Below, piece by piece: positions 16,284 to 25,645 of a stretch of 64,000 bases of DNA. The stretch comes from Gillisia xinjiangensis (GTDB lineage: Bacteria; Bacteroidota; Bacteroidia; Flavobacteriales; Flavobacteriaceae). Numbering within the stretch: position 1 is the stretch's first letter; the number at the start of each line of letters is the position of its first letter. Under the pieces are notes generated by a model. It was not told where the DNA came from. It searched no databases and worked only from the letters and a program-made list of their open reading frames with translations. Position numbers and translations under genes: made by a program. Location: assembly GCF_046298265.1 (NCBI RefSeq), contig NZ_JBKAHK010000002.1, positions 186,001 to 250,000 of the forward strand. The letters are read 5' to 3'.

Positions 16284-19280
16284 CTATTTTACGATAAAGC
16301 GTTTTACAATCCCAACTTCCCTGGTTCCAATTCTCAGCAAATAAACCCCGGTGGCGGCATAGGACATATCAAATTCATACAAATATCCCTGGCCGTTGCT
16401 TTCAACTTTATTTTCCAGCAATTTCTGTCCTAATAAATTATGAATTGTGACCCGCAGGGTTTCATCAAATTCTGTCTCCAGGAATACCCGAAAAATACCA
16501 TTTCCCTGATCTGAAATCACAAGATTTGCTTCATTTAAAAGAAAGTCATCTAAGCTTATCGAACTGTCTGTTACCCGCACACTATAATCGTGTGTTGTTC
16601 CATAATCCATAACACTACAGGGATTATTAAGATCTCCGTCAAAAGAGACATCCCCTGCCCTTATCCTAAGCAAATGAAGTCCCAGAGCTGCATCAGCAGG
16701 AAGCGTGAATTCATACTCATGCCAGGTATTAGCCGAGGGGATAACCTGGCTGGAAATAAATCGTTCTTCATCGTCAAAAACTCCATTATCATTTAAATCT
16801 ATCCACATAGAAAATTGTTCATTTCCTTCCGGAGAATCAAATAAAGTTTTTACCCTTACGGTAAAAGTTCTATTTGATCTGTCCAGATCTGTTGAAGAAC
16901 CAATAAAATCTCCGTAGCCAGAAGTACACGCTATTCTTTCATTGAGAATACCTTCCAGTTCAAAAGAAAATATCCCATCTCCAAAACTTGTACAATCGGA
17001 TCCTTCAGGAATACAGTTTAAATTTGCTACCGATTTCTTTACGCCATCATTTAGAGGTTGACTGTCACCGTTTAAATTAGTTTCAGCAGCTATGTTATAA
17101 CGACCAAAAGCAGAAAGATTGGCTGTTTGAGAAAAGGTATAAGTCACATTTTCTCCTACCGGAAGAGTACCTGAAAAAGTTTCATTCACACTTCTATTAT
17201 TCTCGATTCGGTAAGAAACGGGAATGTTTGTTTGTGCTTCTCCCCCAAAATTTTCTATGGTAACCGTTATTTCTTCGGAAGAAGTTAATTCCAAACCAGT
17301 GGAAGGTGCATCTATGGAGGTTACACCAACATCATTGGGAAAAAGGTTTCTAATTGTTCCTGAAAATTCATCATTATCCTCCCTTTCATCGCCGGCTAAA
17401 TTTGTGGAAGCAGTAACCTCATAAGTCTGGCCTACGGTTCCCAAATTTGCTGTAGTAGAAAATGTATAATCTACAGAGCTTGTTCCAGGTAAACTTCCTT
17501 CAAATACTTCGTTCACGGCTTGACCTCCGTTAATGATGTAACTTACAGGAATATTGAATTGGGTATTTCTTCCAAAATTTCGAATTGTAACTGTTATTGC
17601 TTCAGAGTTGGAAAGCGTAGCATCTTTAGGACTTGGGATTGCGATAATTCCAACATCATTATTAAAATCGGGAGCGAGTTGAAAAACGCCCACTCTGTTT
17701 TTCCTGTCTAAACCATCAAAATATTCTCCGTTGTGCCAAAAGGTAATACCATCTGCAGGATCCAGCGTTAAATGGGCATAATCTCCATACCGGGTGTTGG
17801 GATTCGGGCTAAGACCTTCAACGATGCTGGCTTCCACAAGTGTCATTTCTCCCAGGGGGTCGTTGGCATATCTTCCTGTAAACCTTATTGAAGGAAATAC
17901 AGGTTTTACAGGACTGTCATCTAGAACGGTATATCCCAGGCCAATATTACCTTCTCTATCCATTCCAATACTTCCGCTAAATCTATCGCTTTTGTCCGGG
18001 GCATAGGTTCCTTCCTGGAATACGCTCCATGTTCCTCCATTCCTGTCTTGTCTAAGTTCATACCATCGAATTCCGGCATGTTCTGCGGCAGTTGGATTTA
18101 CATCCACAACAAAATTCATCACTACAGAATTATGGTTTGAAAACCTCCTGTACTGGGTCATATACATCATTGTAGCCTGCAAAACGTCTATATCCGGAGC
18201 CTGATTTGGTTGAGCAAGATTGGAAAAAGCACCTCCGTCAAAAGTGGCAATAAATGGGGAAACTCCACTTGCAGCGCCCAATTCCTGAGATTCCTGTATA
18301 GTTGAATTTGCCAATGAATTCCAGTTTACATTGATGTTCCAAATCTTTAGGTGATCTTCTGAAACCCCGGCCCAGGCATCATCCTGAAGGTAAATTATTG
18401 GAGAATTTCCCAAAGGAGGCATTTCCCCACCCATGGCATGAAAACCTGCAGGACTGTAAAAACCATTCGTATTTATACCTGGCAAGGGAAATGCCAGTAA
18501 CCCGGCGGTTTCCCCTATTAGCATCCTGTCTCTTTCAAGTACGTAAACTACCTGACTAGTACTTGCGGAATTGGAATTTTTATTAGTGGTCACATAATAC
18601 CCATCACTCCAAACTGAAATTTTGGGATAATCAGGTAGGACATTATTTGTAAGAAATCTATACGTGTACCAACCATCATTTACGGGGTCCGGCCCTTGAG
18701 ATACGGCCACCAAAAAACCTCTTTCCGAAGGAGTATCGCTGAACTGCATGATCAAAAATCTGTCTGCAAATTCATCATATAAAACAATGGGATCTCCCAG
18801 GTTTTCATTAGTAAATTCACCGCCAATACTTGATAAAGATGCTGGTGGCACGATCCTGTTTCCGCTTTTATCGAAAATGGAAAAAGCGGAGTTCCATCCG
18901 TTTACATAATGATTGGGACCCGCAGCCCCTGTAGGATCGGTAGGTGTTGAACGGGAAGTAACTGCATCAAATGAAAAAATTGGTGCTTTTCCAGGGACTT
19001 CTCCCATTTTTTCCTGAAGTGCGGCATCCCTGGTTTTAGGCAATCCTTTTCCCGGAACCACTTTATTAATTCCCCTGTTTCTGGGGTTTACCACTTTAAA
19101 TTCTGTTGAGGGAGCTATTAATTGTCGCTTTGAAATTGCAGATACAGGAATTGCCTGGGCTGAATCGATATAAACAGGCCCTGAAATTTCTCTTTTCTGA
19201 GCGGTAATCTGCAAAGAAAAAAGAAAAAGTAATATTGTGAAAAGAGAGTAAAATCGAATCATATTTTTAAAAAAGAACAT
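16284..19280 (-). CDS. Large secreted protein with CARDB, GEVED and T9SS type A sorting domains
   Basis: The 998-residue protein has a signal peptide (start at Met1 or Met7). A large N-terminal domain follows with the motif RSTPTDPTGAAGPNHYVNGW. Two tandem CARDB-like domains lie at about 540-645 and 648-750 (both begin NDVG and contain IPVSY). A GEVED domain lies at about 815-903 (MWIDLNDNGVFDDEE), and a C-terminal type IX sorting domain at about 920-998 (VTIHNLLGQKLL, GVYLLRIGTREVGIVKRFIVK). It is therefore exported by the type IX secretion system and probably displayed on the surface. An adhesive or matrix role is likely, but the N-terminal domain could be catalytic. Confidence 0.88.
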   Translation of the reverse strand: MFFFKNMIRFYSLFTILLFLFSLQITAQKREISGPVYIDSAQAIPVSAISKRQLIAPSTEFKVVNPRNRGINKVVPGKGLPKTRDAALQEKMGEVPGKAPIFSFDAVTSRSTPTDPTGAAGPNHYVNGWNSAFSIFDKSGNRIVPPASLSSIGGEFTNENLGDPIVLYDEFADRFLIMQFSDTPSERGFLVAVSQGPDPVNDGWYTYRFLTNNVLPDYPKISVWSDGYYVTTNKNSNSASTSQVVYVLERDRMLIGETAGLLAFPLPGINTNGFYSPAGFHAMGGEMPPLGNSPIIYLQDDAWAGVSEDHLKIWNINVNWNSLANSTIQESQELGAASGVSPFIATFDGGAFSNLAQPNQAPDIDVLQATMMYMTQYRRFSNHNSVVMNFVVDVNPTAAEHAGIRWYELRQDRNGGTWSVFQEGTYAPDKSDRFSGSIGMDREGNIGLGYTVLDDSPVKPVFPSIRFTGRYANDPLGEMTLVEASIVEGLSPNPNTRYGDYAHLTLDPADGITFWHNGEYFDGLDRKNRVGVFQLAPDFNNDVGIIAIPSPKDATLSNSEAITVTIRNFGRNTQFNIPVSYIINGGQAVNEVFEGSLPGTSSVDYTFSTTANLGTVGQTYEVTASTNLAGDEREDNDEFSGTIRNLFPNDVGVTSIDAPSTGLELTSSEEITVTIENFGGEAQTNIPVSYRIENNRSVNETFSGTLPVGENVTYTFSQTANLSAFGRYNIAAETNLNGDSQPLNDGVKKSVANLNCIPEGSDCTSFGDGIFSFELEGILNERIACTSGYGDFIGSSTDLDRSNRTFTVRVKTLFDSPEGNEQFSMWIDLNDNGVFDDEERFISSQVIPSANTWHEYEFTLPADAALGLHLLRIRAGDVSFDGDLNNPCSVMDYGTTHDYSVRVTDSSISLDDFLLNEANLVISDQGNGIFRVFLETEFDETLRVTIHNLLGQKLLENKVESNGQGYLYEFDMSYAATGVYLLRIGTREVGIVKRFIVK

Positions 19281-19321
19281 TTTTAAACATAAAGGGTTAA
19301 AATTAAGGAATAAATAAAAAA

Positions 19322-19357
19322 TAAAAGAGGCAATTAACTATTTAATTGCCTCTTTTA
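19322..19357 (-). terminator. Intrinsic terminator of glyS
   Basis: A perfect 16-bp stem (TAAAAGAGGCAATTAA and its complement) with the loop CTAT is followed on the minus strand by a T-rich stretch. It begins 24 bases after the glyS stop and separates glyS from the T9SS-sorted gene. Confidence 0.85.
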
Positions 19358-19380
19358 TTACGTAAATATTATAAAAAATT

Positions 19381-20919
19381 CTAGCCTTTAATCCATTTCT
19401 TAAAATTCACCTCTTCCTCAATGATCTTTTTAAGCTCTGAAACAGGCACCCGTTTTTGCTCCATACTGTCCCTGTATCTTACTGTTACTTCATTATCCTC
19501 CAGCGAGTCATGATCTACCGTTATACAAAGAGGAGTTCCAGCAGCATCCTGTCTTCTGTACCTTCTTCCTATAGCATCCTTTTCGTCATATTGAACCCTG
19601 AAATCCCATTGTAATTCCTCAATGATCTTTCGGGCAAGTTCCGGTAAACCATCTTTTTTAACCAGCGGAAGTATAGCAGCCTTGGTTGGAGCAAGAACTG
19701 CAGGAAGCTTTAGCACTGTTCTGGAAGAACCATCTTTTAAGGTTTCCTCTTTTAAGGAAGAAGATAAAACCGCCAAAAACATCCTGTCCAAACCTATGGA
19801 AGTTTCAATTACGTAAGGCACATACGTTTCATTTAATTCGGGATCAAAAAACCGCAATTTTTTACCTGAATGTTCCTCGTGGGCTTTTAGGTCAAAATCT
19901 GTTCGGGAATGGATACCTTCCAGTTCTTTAAATCCAAAAGGGAAATCAAATTCTATATCGGTAGCAGCGTTGGCATAATGCGCCAATTTATCATGGTCGT
20001 GAAAACGGTAATTTTCCTCTCCTAGTTTTAAGGAGTAATGCCATTTAATTCGTTCCTCTTTCCAGTGTTCGTACCACTTCAATTCATCTCCGGGACGCAC
20101 AAAAAATTGCATCTCCATTTGCTCAAATTCCCGCATTCTGAAAATAAACTGACGCGCTACGATCTCATTTCTAAAGGCTTTTCCTGTTTGAGCTATTCCG
20201 AAAGGAATTTTCATTCTTCCGGTTTTTTGCACATTTGAAAAGTTCACAAAAATACCCTGGGCTGTTTCCGGTCTTAAATATAAATCGGAAGAAGTCTCTG
20301 AAGATGCTCCCATTTTGGTACCAAACATTAGGTTAAACTGGCGTACATCGGTCCAGTTCTTCGAACCGGTTTCCGGATCGGCTATTTCGAGTTCTTCAAT
20401 CAGCGCTTTTACATCCTTCAAATCCTCACGCGTAAGAGAATCCCCTAACCGCTTTAAAATATCCTTACGCTGAGTGAGATATTTTCCAACCCGCTCATTT
20501 GTAGCAACAAATTGCTCTTCATCAAAGGAATCCCCGAATCGCTTTTTTGCCTTATCGATCTCCTTTTGTGCTTTTTGCAATAGTTTTTCAGCGAAATCTT
20601 CCACCAAAACATCCGCCCGGTAGCGTTTTTTGGAATCTTTATTATCTATCAATGGATCGTTAAAAGCATCTACGTGTCCCGATGCTACCCAGGTCTTTGG
20701 GTGCATAAGGATAGAAGCATCTATGCCTACGATGTTTTGATTGAGTTGCACCATACTCTTCCACCAGTATTCCCGGATGTTTTTCTTCAACTCGGCACCA
20801 TTCTGACCGTAGTCGTACACAGCACTTAGCCCATCATAAATTTCACTGGATGCGAAAATATACCCATACTCCTTGGCATGGGAAATCACATTTTTAAATA
20901 AATCTTCTTGTTTTGCCAT
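19381..20919 (-). CDS. glyS: Glycine--tRNA ligase, single-chain dimeric type
   Basis: This is the class II synthetase that charges tRNA-Gly. The 512-residue protein is the eukaryote-like single-chain form, not the bacterial alpha2beta2 type. It has motif 2 (FRNEIVARQFIFRMREFEQMEM split by a loop), motif 3 (VIETSIGLDRMFLAVL) and a C-terminal anticodon-binding domain (AAILPLVKKDGLPELARKI). Length is a little above the usual 460 or so because of an insertion around residues 95-185. A TATTTTTG box ends only 4 bases before the ATG, so the message may be leaderless. Confidence 0.96.
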   Translation of the reverse strand: MAKQEDLFKNVISHAKEYGYIFASSEIYDGLSAVYDYGQNGAELKKNIREYWWKSMVQLNQNIVGIDASILMHPKTWVASGHVDAFNDPLIDNKDSKKRYRADVLVEDFAEKLLQKAQKEIDKAKKRFGDSFDEEQFVATNERVGKYLTQRKDILKRLGDSLTREDLKDVKALIEELEIADPETGSKNWTDVRQFNLMFGTKMGASSETSSDLYLRPETAQGIFVNFSNVQKTGRMKIPFGIAQTGKAFRNEIVARQFIFRMREFEQMEMQFFVRPGDELKWYEHWKEERIKWHYSLKLGEENYRFHDHDKLAHYANAATDIEFDFPFGFKELEGIHSRTDFDLKAHEEHSGKKLRFFDPELNETYVPYVIETSIGLDRMFLAVLSSSLKEETLKDGSSRTVLKLPAVLAPTKAAILPLVKKDGLPELARKIIEELQWDFRVQYDEKDAIGRRYRRQDAAGTPLCITVDHDSLEDNEVTVRYRDSMEQKRVPVSELKKIIEEEVNFKKWIKG

Positions 20920-20923
20920 AGCG

Positions 20924-20931
20924 CAAAAATA
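20924..20931 (-). promoter_or_regulatory. Candidate -7 promoter element of glyS
   Basis: TATTTTTG on the minus strand matches TAnnTTTG and ends 4 bases before the glyS ATG. It overlaps the T-run of the terminator of the upstream gene, so one stretch ends one transcript and starts the next. Transcription would begin at or next to the start codon. Confidence 0.45.
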
Positions 20932-20935
20932 AAAA

Positions 20936-20963
20936 AACCGCCTTGATAAAGCTCAAGGCGGTT
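20936..20963 (-). terminator. Intrinsic terminator of the coiled-coil protein gene
   Basis: AACCGCCTTGA and TCAAGGCGGTT form an 11-bp GC-rich stem with a six-base loop. On the minus strand the stem is followed by a run of T residues. It ends transcription of the 294-residue protein gene whose stop is at 20987. Confidence 0.9.
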
Positions 20964-20986
20964 CCTGATTTTTTAATTTTAATTAT

Positions 20987-21871
20987 TTATCTCAAATTGA
21001 ATGAGGCAGTTCCTATTAAATCAGGCCCAGCGTAAACGTATACTTTATAGGTTCCCTCAATAAGTTTATCTTGTCTGGTTTTTGAAAGAACACACACGTC
21101 AAGTTCTTCATTTTCATAAAAAATCCTGGACTGGGCACTGTAAACCATCACTCCACCATCGTGCTCCACTGCAATTTCATCGCCTACCAGTTCATTTCTT
21201 GGATTATAAACCTGTATATACATATCTCTTTCTCCTGCCGGTGCAAGCACATTTTCCGTAATGGTAAAGCAAGTTCGAATCTGGTCAATTCTTCCCGTTT
21301 TATCGTTGGTAACCAGTTTCCCATTATTCCGAACAATCACTCCTTCCCCTTTAAGGGATGTTATTTTTAACTGGGCAGCTTTATCAACTTTGGTGGAAAG
21401 ACTCTGATTGGTTTGAGAGAGAGAATCGGCCTGCCTTGTCCTTTGTGTCAGGACATTTTGTGTACTGTCTATGGTTGAAGACAGCATTCGGTTTTGGTTG
21501 CTCAAACTGTCAACGACTCTAAACAAACGCTCTTTTTCATTTTTCAGGGTACCAATTTCTCTTCTGTATCTTGAAATAAGCACCAGGTTGGCCTCAGCGT
21601 CCTTTACAGAATCTAAAAGTACCACGATACGTTCCCGGGCATTTACAAGATCCTGATCCATCACCTCATTTGTGGCGATCGCTTCATCATATTTTACGAT
21701 CAGGTCGTTGAGTTCATCTTCAATTACGGCCTTTTCCTTTTGAAGGATTGCCTTATTTTCCTTTTCCTCATTATAAAATTTGATGGTGTAAATTCCGAGC
21801 GCCACAAGGGCTACGGCCAAAATACCGGTCAAAATCTTTAGGGCGGTATTGTTTTTCTGTTCGGTCATCAT
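20987..21871 (-). CDS. Membrane-anchored coiled-coil protein of unknown function
   Basis: The 294-residue protein has one N-terminal membrane segment (about residues 10-27, LKILTGILAVALVALGIYTI), a long coiled coil (about 30-165) and a C-terminal beta-rich domain (about 170-294). The C-terminal part contains IRTCFTITENVLAPAGERDMYIQV and ends GTYKVYVYAGPDLIGTASFNLR. The arrangement predicts a bitopic protein with a periplasmic head on a stalk. I do not recognise a named family; similar proteins are common in flavobacteria. It has its own strong terminator and is divergent from the comF-like gene. Confidence 0.75.
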   Translation of the reverse strand: MMTEQKNNTALKILTGILAVALVALGIYTIKFYNEEKENKAILQKEKAVIEDELNDLIVKYDEAIATNEVMDQDLVNARERIVVLLDSVKDAEANLVLISRYRREIGTLKNEKERLFRVVDSLSNQNRMLSSTIDSTQNVLTQRTRQADSLSQTNQSLSTKVDKAAQLKITSLKGEGVIVRNNGKLVTNDKTGRIDQIRTCFTITENVLAPAGERDMYIQVYNPRNELVGDEIAVEHDGGVMVYSAQSRIFYENEELDVCVLSKTRQDKLIEGTYKVYVYAGPDLIGTASFNLR

Positions 21872-21931
21872 TTTAAATATTTAGTTTGTAAATTTATAAG
21901 TAAAAGCATCTAAATTACAATTCCTTAACAA

Positions 21932-22609
21932 ATGTTTCACGATTTTATCAATTTATTTTACCCCAGGCTTTGTCAGATCTGCGATAGCTCCCTGATTAGA
22001 AGTGAAACAGTGCTTTGTTTAAAGTGCATTCATCAGCTGCCTGTTACCAATTTTCATCTTCAAAACGAAAATCCGGTTAAAAAAGTATTTTATGGACGTG
22101 TACTTGTTGAAAACGCAACTGCTTTGCTACATTTCAGGAAGAAAGGTGCGGTGCAAAAGCTTATCCATCAGCTAAAATATAAAGGACAAAAAGAAATTGG
22201 TACCTATCTTGGGAAATGGATGGGAAAGGAATTGGCCGAAAGTTCCGAATTTAAAGAGATCGATATGGTAATTCCCGTTCCGCTTCACCGAAAAAAATTA
22301 AGATCACGGGGATTTAATCAGGTAGAATATTTTGGAAAAGAGATTGCCGCAGCCCTACAAATTCCTTATGAGGACAAAGTCCTGTTGAAAAAATCCTATT
22401 CTTCAACCCAAACCATAAAAATCCGCCTGGCGCGATGGGGCAACATAGAAGAAACTTTTGTTTTGGCAAATTCAGAAAAAATAAGGAACAAACACATACT
22501 TCTGGTGGATGATTTAATTACCACCGGAGCGACCCTGGAAGCCTGCTCCAATATCCTGCTACACGCACCCGGCATCAAAATTAGCATTGCTTCTATGGCA
22601 ATGGCCTGA
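21932..22609 (+). CDS. ComF-family phosphoribosyltransferase-like protein
   Basis: The 225-residue protein has an N-terminal zinc-finger-like part (CQICDSSLIRSETVLCLKC), then a phosphoribosyltransferase-type domain with VIPVPLHRKKLRSRGFNQVEY and the PRPP loop HILLVDDLITTGATLEAC. ComF homologues support DNA uptake in naturally competent bacteria and are kept widely elsewhere. No other competence genes are seen nearby. Length and motifs are intact. Confidence 0.9.
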   Translation: MFHDFINLFYPRLCQICDSSLIRSETVLCLKCIHQLPVTNFHLQNENPVKKVFYGRVLVENATALLHFRKKGAVQKLIHQLKYKGQKEIGTYLGKWMGKELAESSEFKEIDMVIPVPLHRKKLRSRGFNQVEYFGKEIAAALQIPYEDKVLLKKSYSSTQTIKIRLARWGNIEETFVLANSEKIRNKHILLVDDLITTGATLEACSNILLHAPGIKISIASMAMA

Positions 22610-22656
22610 TAACAAAATGAAAATTAATCGTTTCTTTGTTTAAAATTATAATTTTC

Positions 22657-24267
22657 ATGAAAAAATATTTTTCTCTAACATTTGTACTCTTAATCTCATT
22701 GTTTTTAGTACAGTGTGCTAAAAAGGGTACCCCAACAGGAGGAAAAGTAGATTCTATCCCTCCAAAGTTTGTGAGAGCGGCACCTGAAAATTTCTCGACA
22801 AATTTTGATTCCAAAGAGATAAGAATACTTTTTAATGAATTCATAAAACTTGAAAAGCCCCAGGAACAAATTATTATTTCCCCACCTATGTCCCCCAAAC
22901 CGGATATTACCCCGTTGGGATTTGCCAGTAAGGATGTGCGAATAAAAATAAACGATACGTTACAGGAAAACACCACCTATGTAATAAATTTTGGAAGAAG
23001 TGTGACCGATAATAATGAGGGAAATCCATTGCCCTTTTTTAAATATGTTTTTTCAACCGGAAGTTATATCGATTCATTATCCGTTCAGGGAAGAATTGAA
23101 GATGCCTTATTAAAGGAAGCACCTTCCTTTATCTCTGTCATGCTGTATGAGGTGAATGAAACCTTTACAGACTCCCTTGTTTTTAATGACCCCCCCAGGT
23201 ATATTACCAATACCCTTGATAGTCTAAGATCATTTGAAATCACAAACTTAAAGGAAGGAACTTACCAATTGGTTGCTGTTCAGGACCTAAACAACGATTA
23301 TAAGTATAATCCGGGAAGAGAAAAAATCGCCTTTATTGAAAATCCCATTACTATTCCAACCGATTCCTCGTATACGTTGACATTGTTTAAAGAAATACTG
23401 AACTTTAAACCAGAACGACCAAAACAAGCAGGACTGCAAAAATTGTTGATCGGCTATAAGGGAAAAACTGAATTGGATAGTTTAAGCTTTAAACCTTTGA
23501 GTGCCGTTCCTGCTGATTTTAAATATAGAATTACAAAGATCGCCGATAAAGACAGTCTCAATTTTTGGTTTAAACCTAAAATTGAAATTGACAGCCTTCT
23601 TCTAGTTGTTTCCCGTCCAAAAGGTAGCGACACCCTTCTTACCAGAATAACCGATATGCCCAAGGATTCGCTTAATGTTAGCACAGAACCTTCCGGAAAT
23701 GTGGATTTTGACAAAGATTTTTTATTCAGAACCAATACCCCTATTTCAGAAAAAAATGATGAATTTATAAGCATTTTAAACAAGGATTCCATTCCCCTCC
23801 CTTTTACTTCAGAAATAAATACATTAGAGAATACACTTCGGCTAAAATTTAAAAAAACCGAAAATGAAACCTATCAAATAACAGCATTGCCAGGTGCATT
23901 AACCGATTTTTTTAACAAAGTGAACGATACCATTAAAAAGAGCATAAGAACCAAAGCTTTTTCCGATTATGGAAATGTACGTCTTAACCTTCAAAATTTA
24001 AGAGCTTTCCCTTTGATAGTCCAGCTCACCGATGAAAAAGGAGTGGTTAAATATGAACGCTACACAACATCCGAAAGCCGTATAAGCTTCGATCTGATTA
24101 TTCCCGGAAAATATTTGATTCGTGTTATTTATGACCGGAATGAAAACAACATCTGGGACACTGGAAATTACCTTAAAAAAATAAAAGCGGAAGAAATCAT
24201 TTATTTCCCCGATCTAATTGAAGTACGTCCAAATTGGGATGTGAATCAAACCTTTATTTTAGATTAA
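22657..24267 (+). CDS. Lipoprotein with N-terminal bacterial Ig-like domain
   Basis: Starting at the ATG at 22657 the protein has 536 residues. A lipoprotein signal ends LFLVQC, followed by AKKGTPTGGKVDSIPPKFV and a Big_5-type Ig-like domain (about 25-115, with FNEFIKLEKPQEQIIISPPM and NTTYVINFGRSVTDNNEGN). The rest is beta-rich repeats ending in a prealbumin-like piece (GKYLIRVIYDRNENNIWDTGNY). This is a common Bacteroidota surface lipoprotein of unknown role. An upstream in-frame TTG was rejected because the signal peptide begins at the ATG. Its last 14 bases overlap the convergent omega-amidase gene. Confidence 0.85.
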   Translation: MKKYFSLTFVLLISLFLVQCAKKGTPTGGKVDSIPPKFVRAAPENFSTNFDSKEIRILFNEFIKLEKPQEQIIISPPMSPKPDITPLGFASKDVRIKINDTLQENTTYVINFGRSVTDNNEGNPLPFFKYVFSTGSYIDSLSVQGRIEDALLKEAPSFISVMLYEVNETFTDSLVFNDPPRYITNTLDSLRSFEITNLKEGTYQLVAVQDLNNDYKYNPGREKIAFIENPITIPTDSSYTLTLFKEILNFKPERPKQAGLQKLLIGYKGKTELDSLSFKPLSAVPADFKYRITKIADKDSLNFWFKPKIEIDSLLLVVSRPKGSDTLLTRITDMPKDSLNVSTEPSGNVDFDKDFLFRTNTPISEKNDEFISILNKDSIPLPFTSEINTLENTLRLKFKKTENETYQITALPGALTDFFNKVNDTIKKSIRTKAFSDYGNVRLNLQNLRAFPLIVQLTDEKGVVKYERYTTSESRISFDLIIPGKYLIRVIYDRNENNIWDTGNYLKKIKAEEIIYFPDLIEVRPNWDVNQTFILD

Positions 24268-25033
24268 AGGAATCCATATCCTGCAAAAATTTTAATTTGT
24301 CGCGGGTTTCAGTAAGATACGATCTATCCAGGTTTACAATTTTAGTGAATTCAGATTCAGTATCATTCTCAAAAAGCGCCTTTCCCAAACAGTCGTATAC
24401 GGCTGTATGGCCGTTATAAAGGTGCTTATTGTCATCGGTTCCTGTTCTGTTTACTCCTATACAAAAAGACATGTTTTCTATTGCCCTTGCCTGTAACAAG
24501 ATATCCCAGGCATTAATCCTGGTTTCCGGCCAATTGGCCACATATATCAAAAGATCATAATCTTCAGTGTTTCTTGCCCAAACCGGGAAACGCAAATCAT
24601 AACAAATAAGTGGACAAATCTTCCATCCTTTATACTCCAGGACCAATCGTTGGTTTCCGGCAGTATAAGTTTCATTTTCCCTGGCAAGGGTAAAAGTATG
24701 TCGTTTGTCATAGGTTTTGAATGTGCCATCCGGATATACAAAATATAACCGGTTGTAATAATTCCCGTTGTCTTTAATAATAAGGCTTCCGGTAACCGCA
24801 CTTTTCTTTTTGGTAGCAATATTTTGCATCCATTTAAAAGTTTCGCCTTGAGGAGTCTCTGCCAGATTTTCAGCATTCATGGAAAAACCGGTGCTAAACA
24901 TTTCGGGTAAAACAATGAGATCTACCTCCTGGTTTATACGATCTATTTTTTCCGAAAATAACTCCCTGTTTTTCGAAGGATTCTCCCAGGAAAGTTCAAC
25001 CTGAAGAACCGCAATTTTTAATTTCTCAACCAT
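24254..25033 (-). CDS. Omega-amidase / carbon-nitrogen hydrolase (YafV type)
   Basis: From the Met at 25033 the protein has 259 residues and begins MVEKLKIAVLQVELSWENP, the usual family start. An upstream in-frame ATG adds ten unrelated residues. The nitrilase triad is present: Glu in VLPEMFSTGFSM, Lys in YDKRHTF and Cys in PLICYDLRFP. The family hydrolyses alpha-ketoglutaramate and alpha-ketosuccinamate, products of glutamine-dependent transamination. A methionine/keto-acid aminotransferase gene lies about 0.6 kb away on the same strand, which fits a methionine salvage side path, although a plus-strand gene lies between. Confidence 0.9.
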   Translation of the reverse strand: MVEKLKIAVLQVELSWENPSKNRELFSEKIDRINQEVDLIVLPEMFSTGFSMNAENLAETPQGETFKWMQNIATKKKSAVTGSLIIKDNGNYYNRLYFVYPDGTFKTYDKRHTFTLARENETYTAGNQRLVLEYKGWKICPLICYDLRFPVWARNTEDYDLLIYVANWPETRINAWDILLQARAIENMSFCIGVNRTGTDDNKHLYNGHTAVYDCLGKALFENDTESEFTKIVNLDRSYLTETRDKLKFLQDMDSFNLK

Positions 25034-25131
25034 ACTCAAATTTAAAAAAATTAATTCTTCCATCCTAAATACTTGTTAAATCGTTGGTTTAAAACGGGAA
25101 TATAAATAGTTTTAGATCAAATTAAAACACT

Positions 25132-25644
25132 ATGAACTTACCAGCATTTTTTCAGAAGGATACATTTGCATCAAGCACATCACGCGGGCTTATTGCAGGA
25201 TTTTTAGGCGGACTTGCAGGTACAGCCGTAAAAAGTCTAGTGGAGAATTATCTTCCAGTACGCAAAATAGAACAACGTTCAGCACAAATTAAATTAGTGG
25301 ATGATCTTTCAACCAGGATCACCGGCACACCAATAAGCCATCAAAATGAAGCTTTGGCAGAGCAATTGGTTAGTTTTCCTTTTGGGGCAAGTCTCGGTGC
25401 AGCTTATGGGTACGGTAAAAAGGATAAAGATGATTATAAAATTACTGATGGAGTTATTTTAGGAGCTTCTACCTGGTTTTCAACCCACGAAACTTCCCTG
25501 CCAATGATGGGATTGGAAGCAAAACCTACGGATGTTCCCTTAAAAATGCAGGCAAATGAGTTATTTGCGCATGTTCTATTTGGAATCACTACCGAAGTGG
25601 TGCGTAGTTTGGTAAATCAGAGGTTAAAAAGCCAGCGCTATTAA
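25132..25644 (+). CDS. DUF1440 (YagU-like) membrane protein
   Basis: The 170-residue protein has glycine-rich hydrophobic segments (about 19-36 with GLIAGFLGGLAGTAVKSLVE, 79-92, 107-120, 145-160) and ends ELFAHVLFGITTEVVRSLV, similar to the YagU/DUF1440 inner-membrane family. That assignment is from pattern memory and moderate. The family is loosely linked to acid tolerance in enterobacteria; no role is implied here. It stands alone between two minus-strand genes and ends one base before the aminotransferase stop. Confidence 0.65.
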   Translation: MNLPAFFQKDTFASSTSRGLIAGFLGGLAGTAVKSLVENYLPVRKIEQRSAQIKLVDDLSTRITGTPISHQNEALAEQLVSFPFGASLGAAYGYGKKDKDDYKITDGVILGASTWFSTHETSLPMMGLEAKPTDVPLKMQANELFAHVLFGITTEVVRSLVNQRLKSQRY

Positions 25645-25645
25645 G

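Noticed and set aside
22636..22656. TTG start seven codons upstream of the Ig-like lipoprotein
   Set aside because: The signal peptide begins at the ATG at 22657, and the extra residues add nothing typical.
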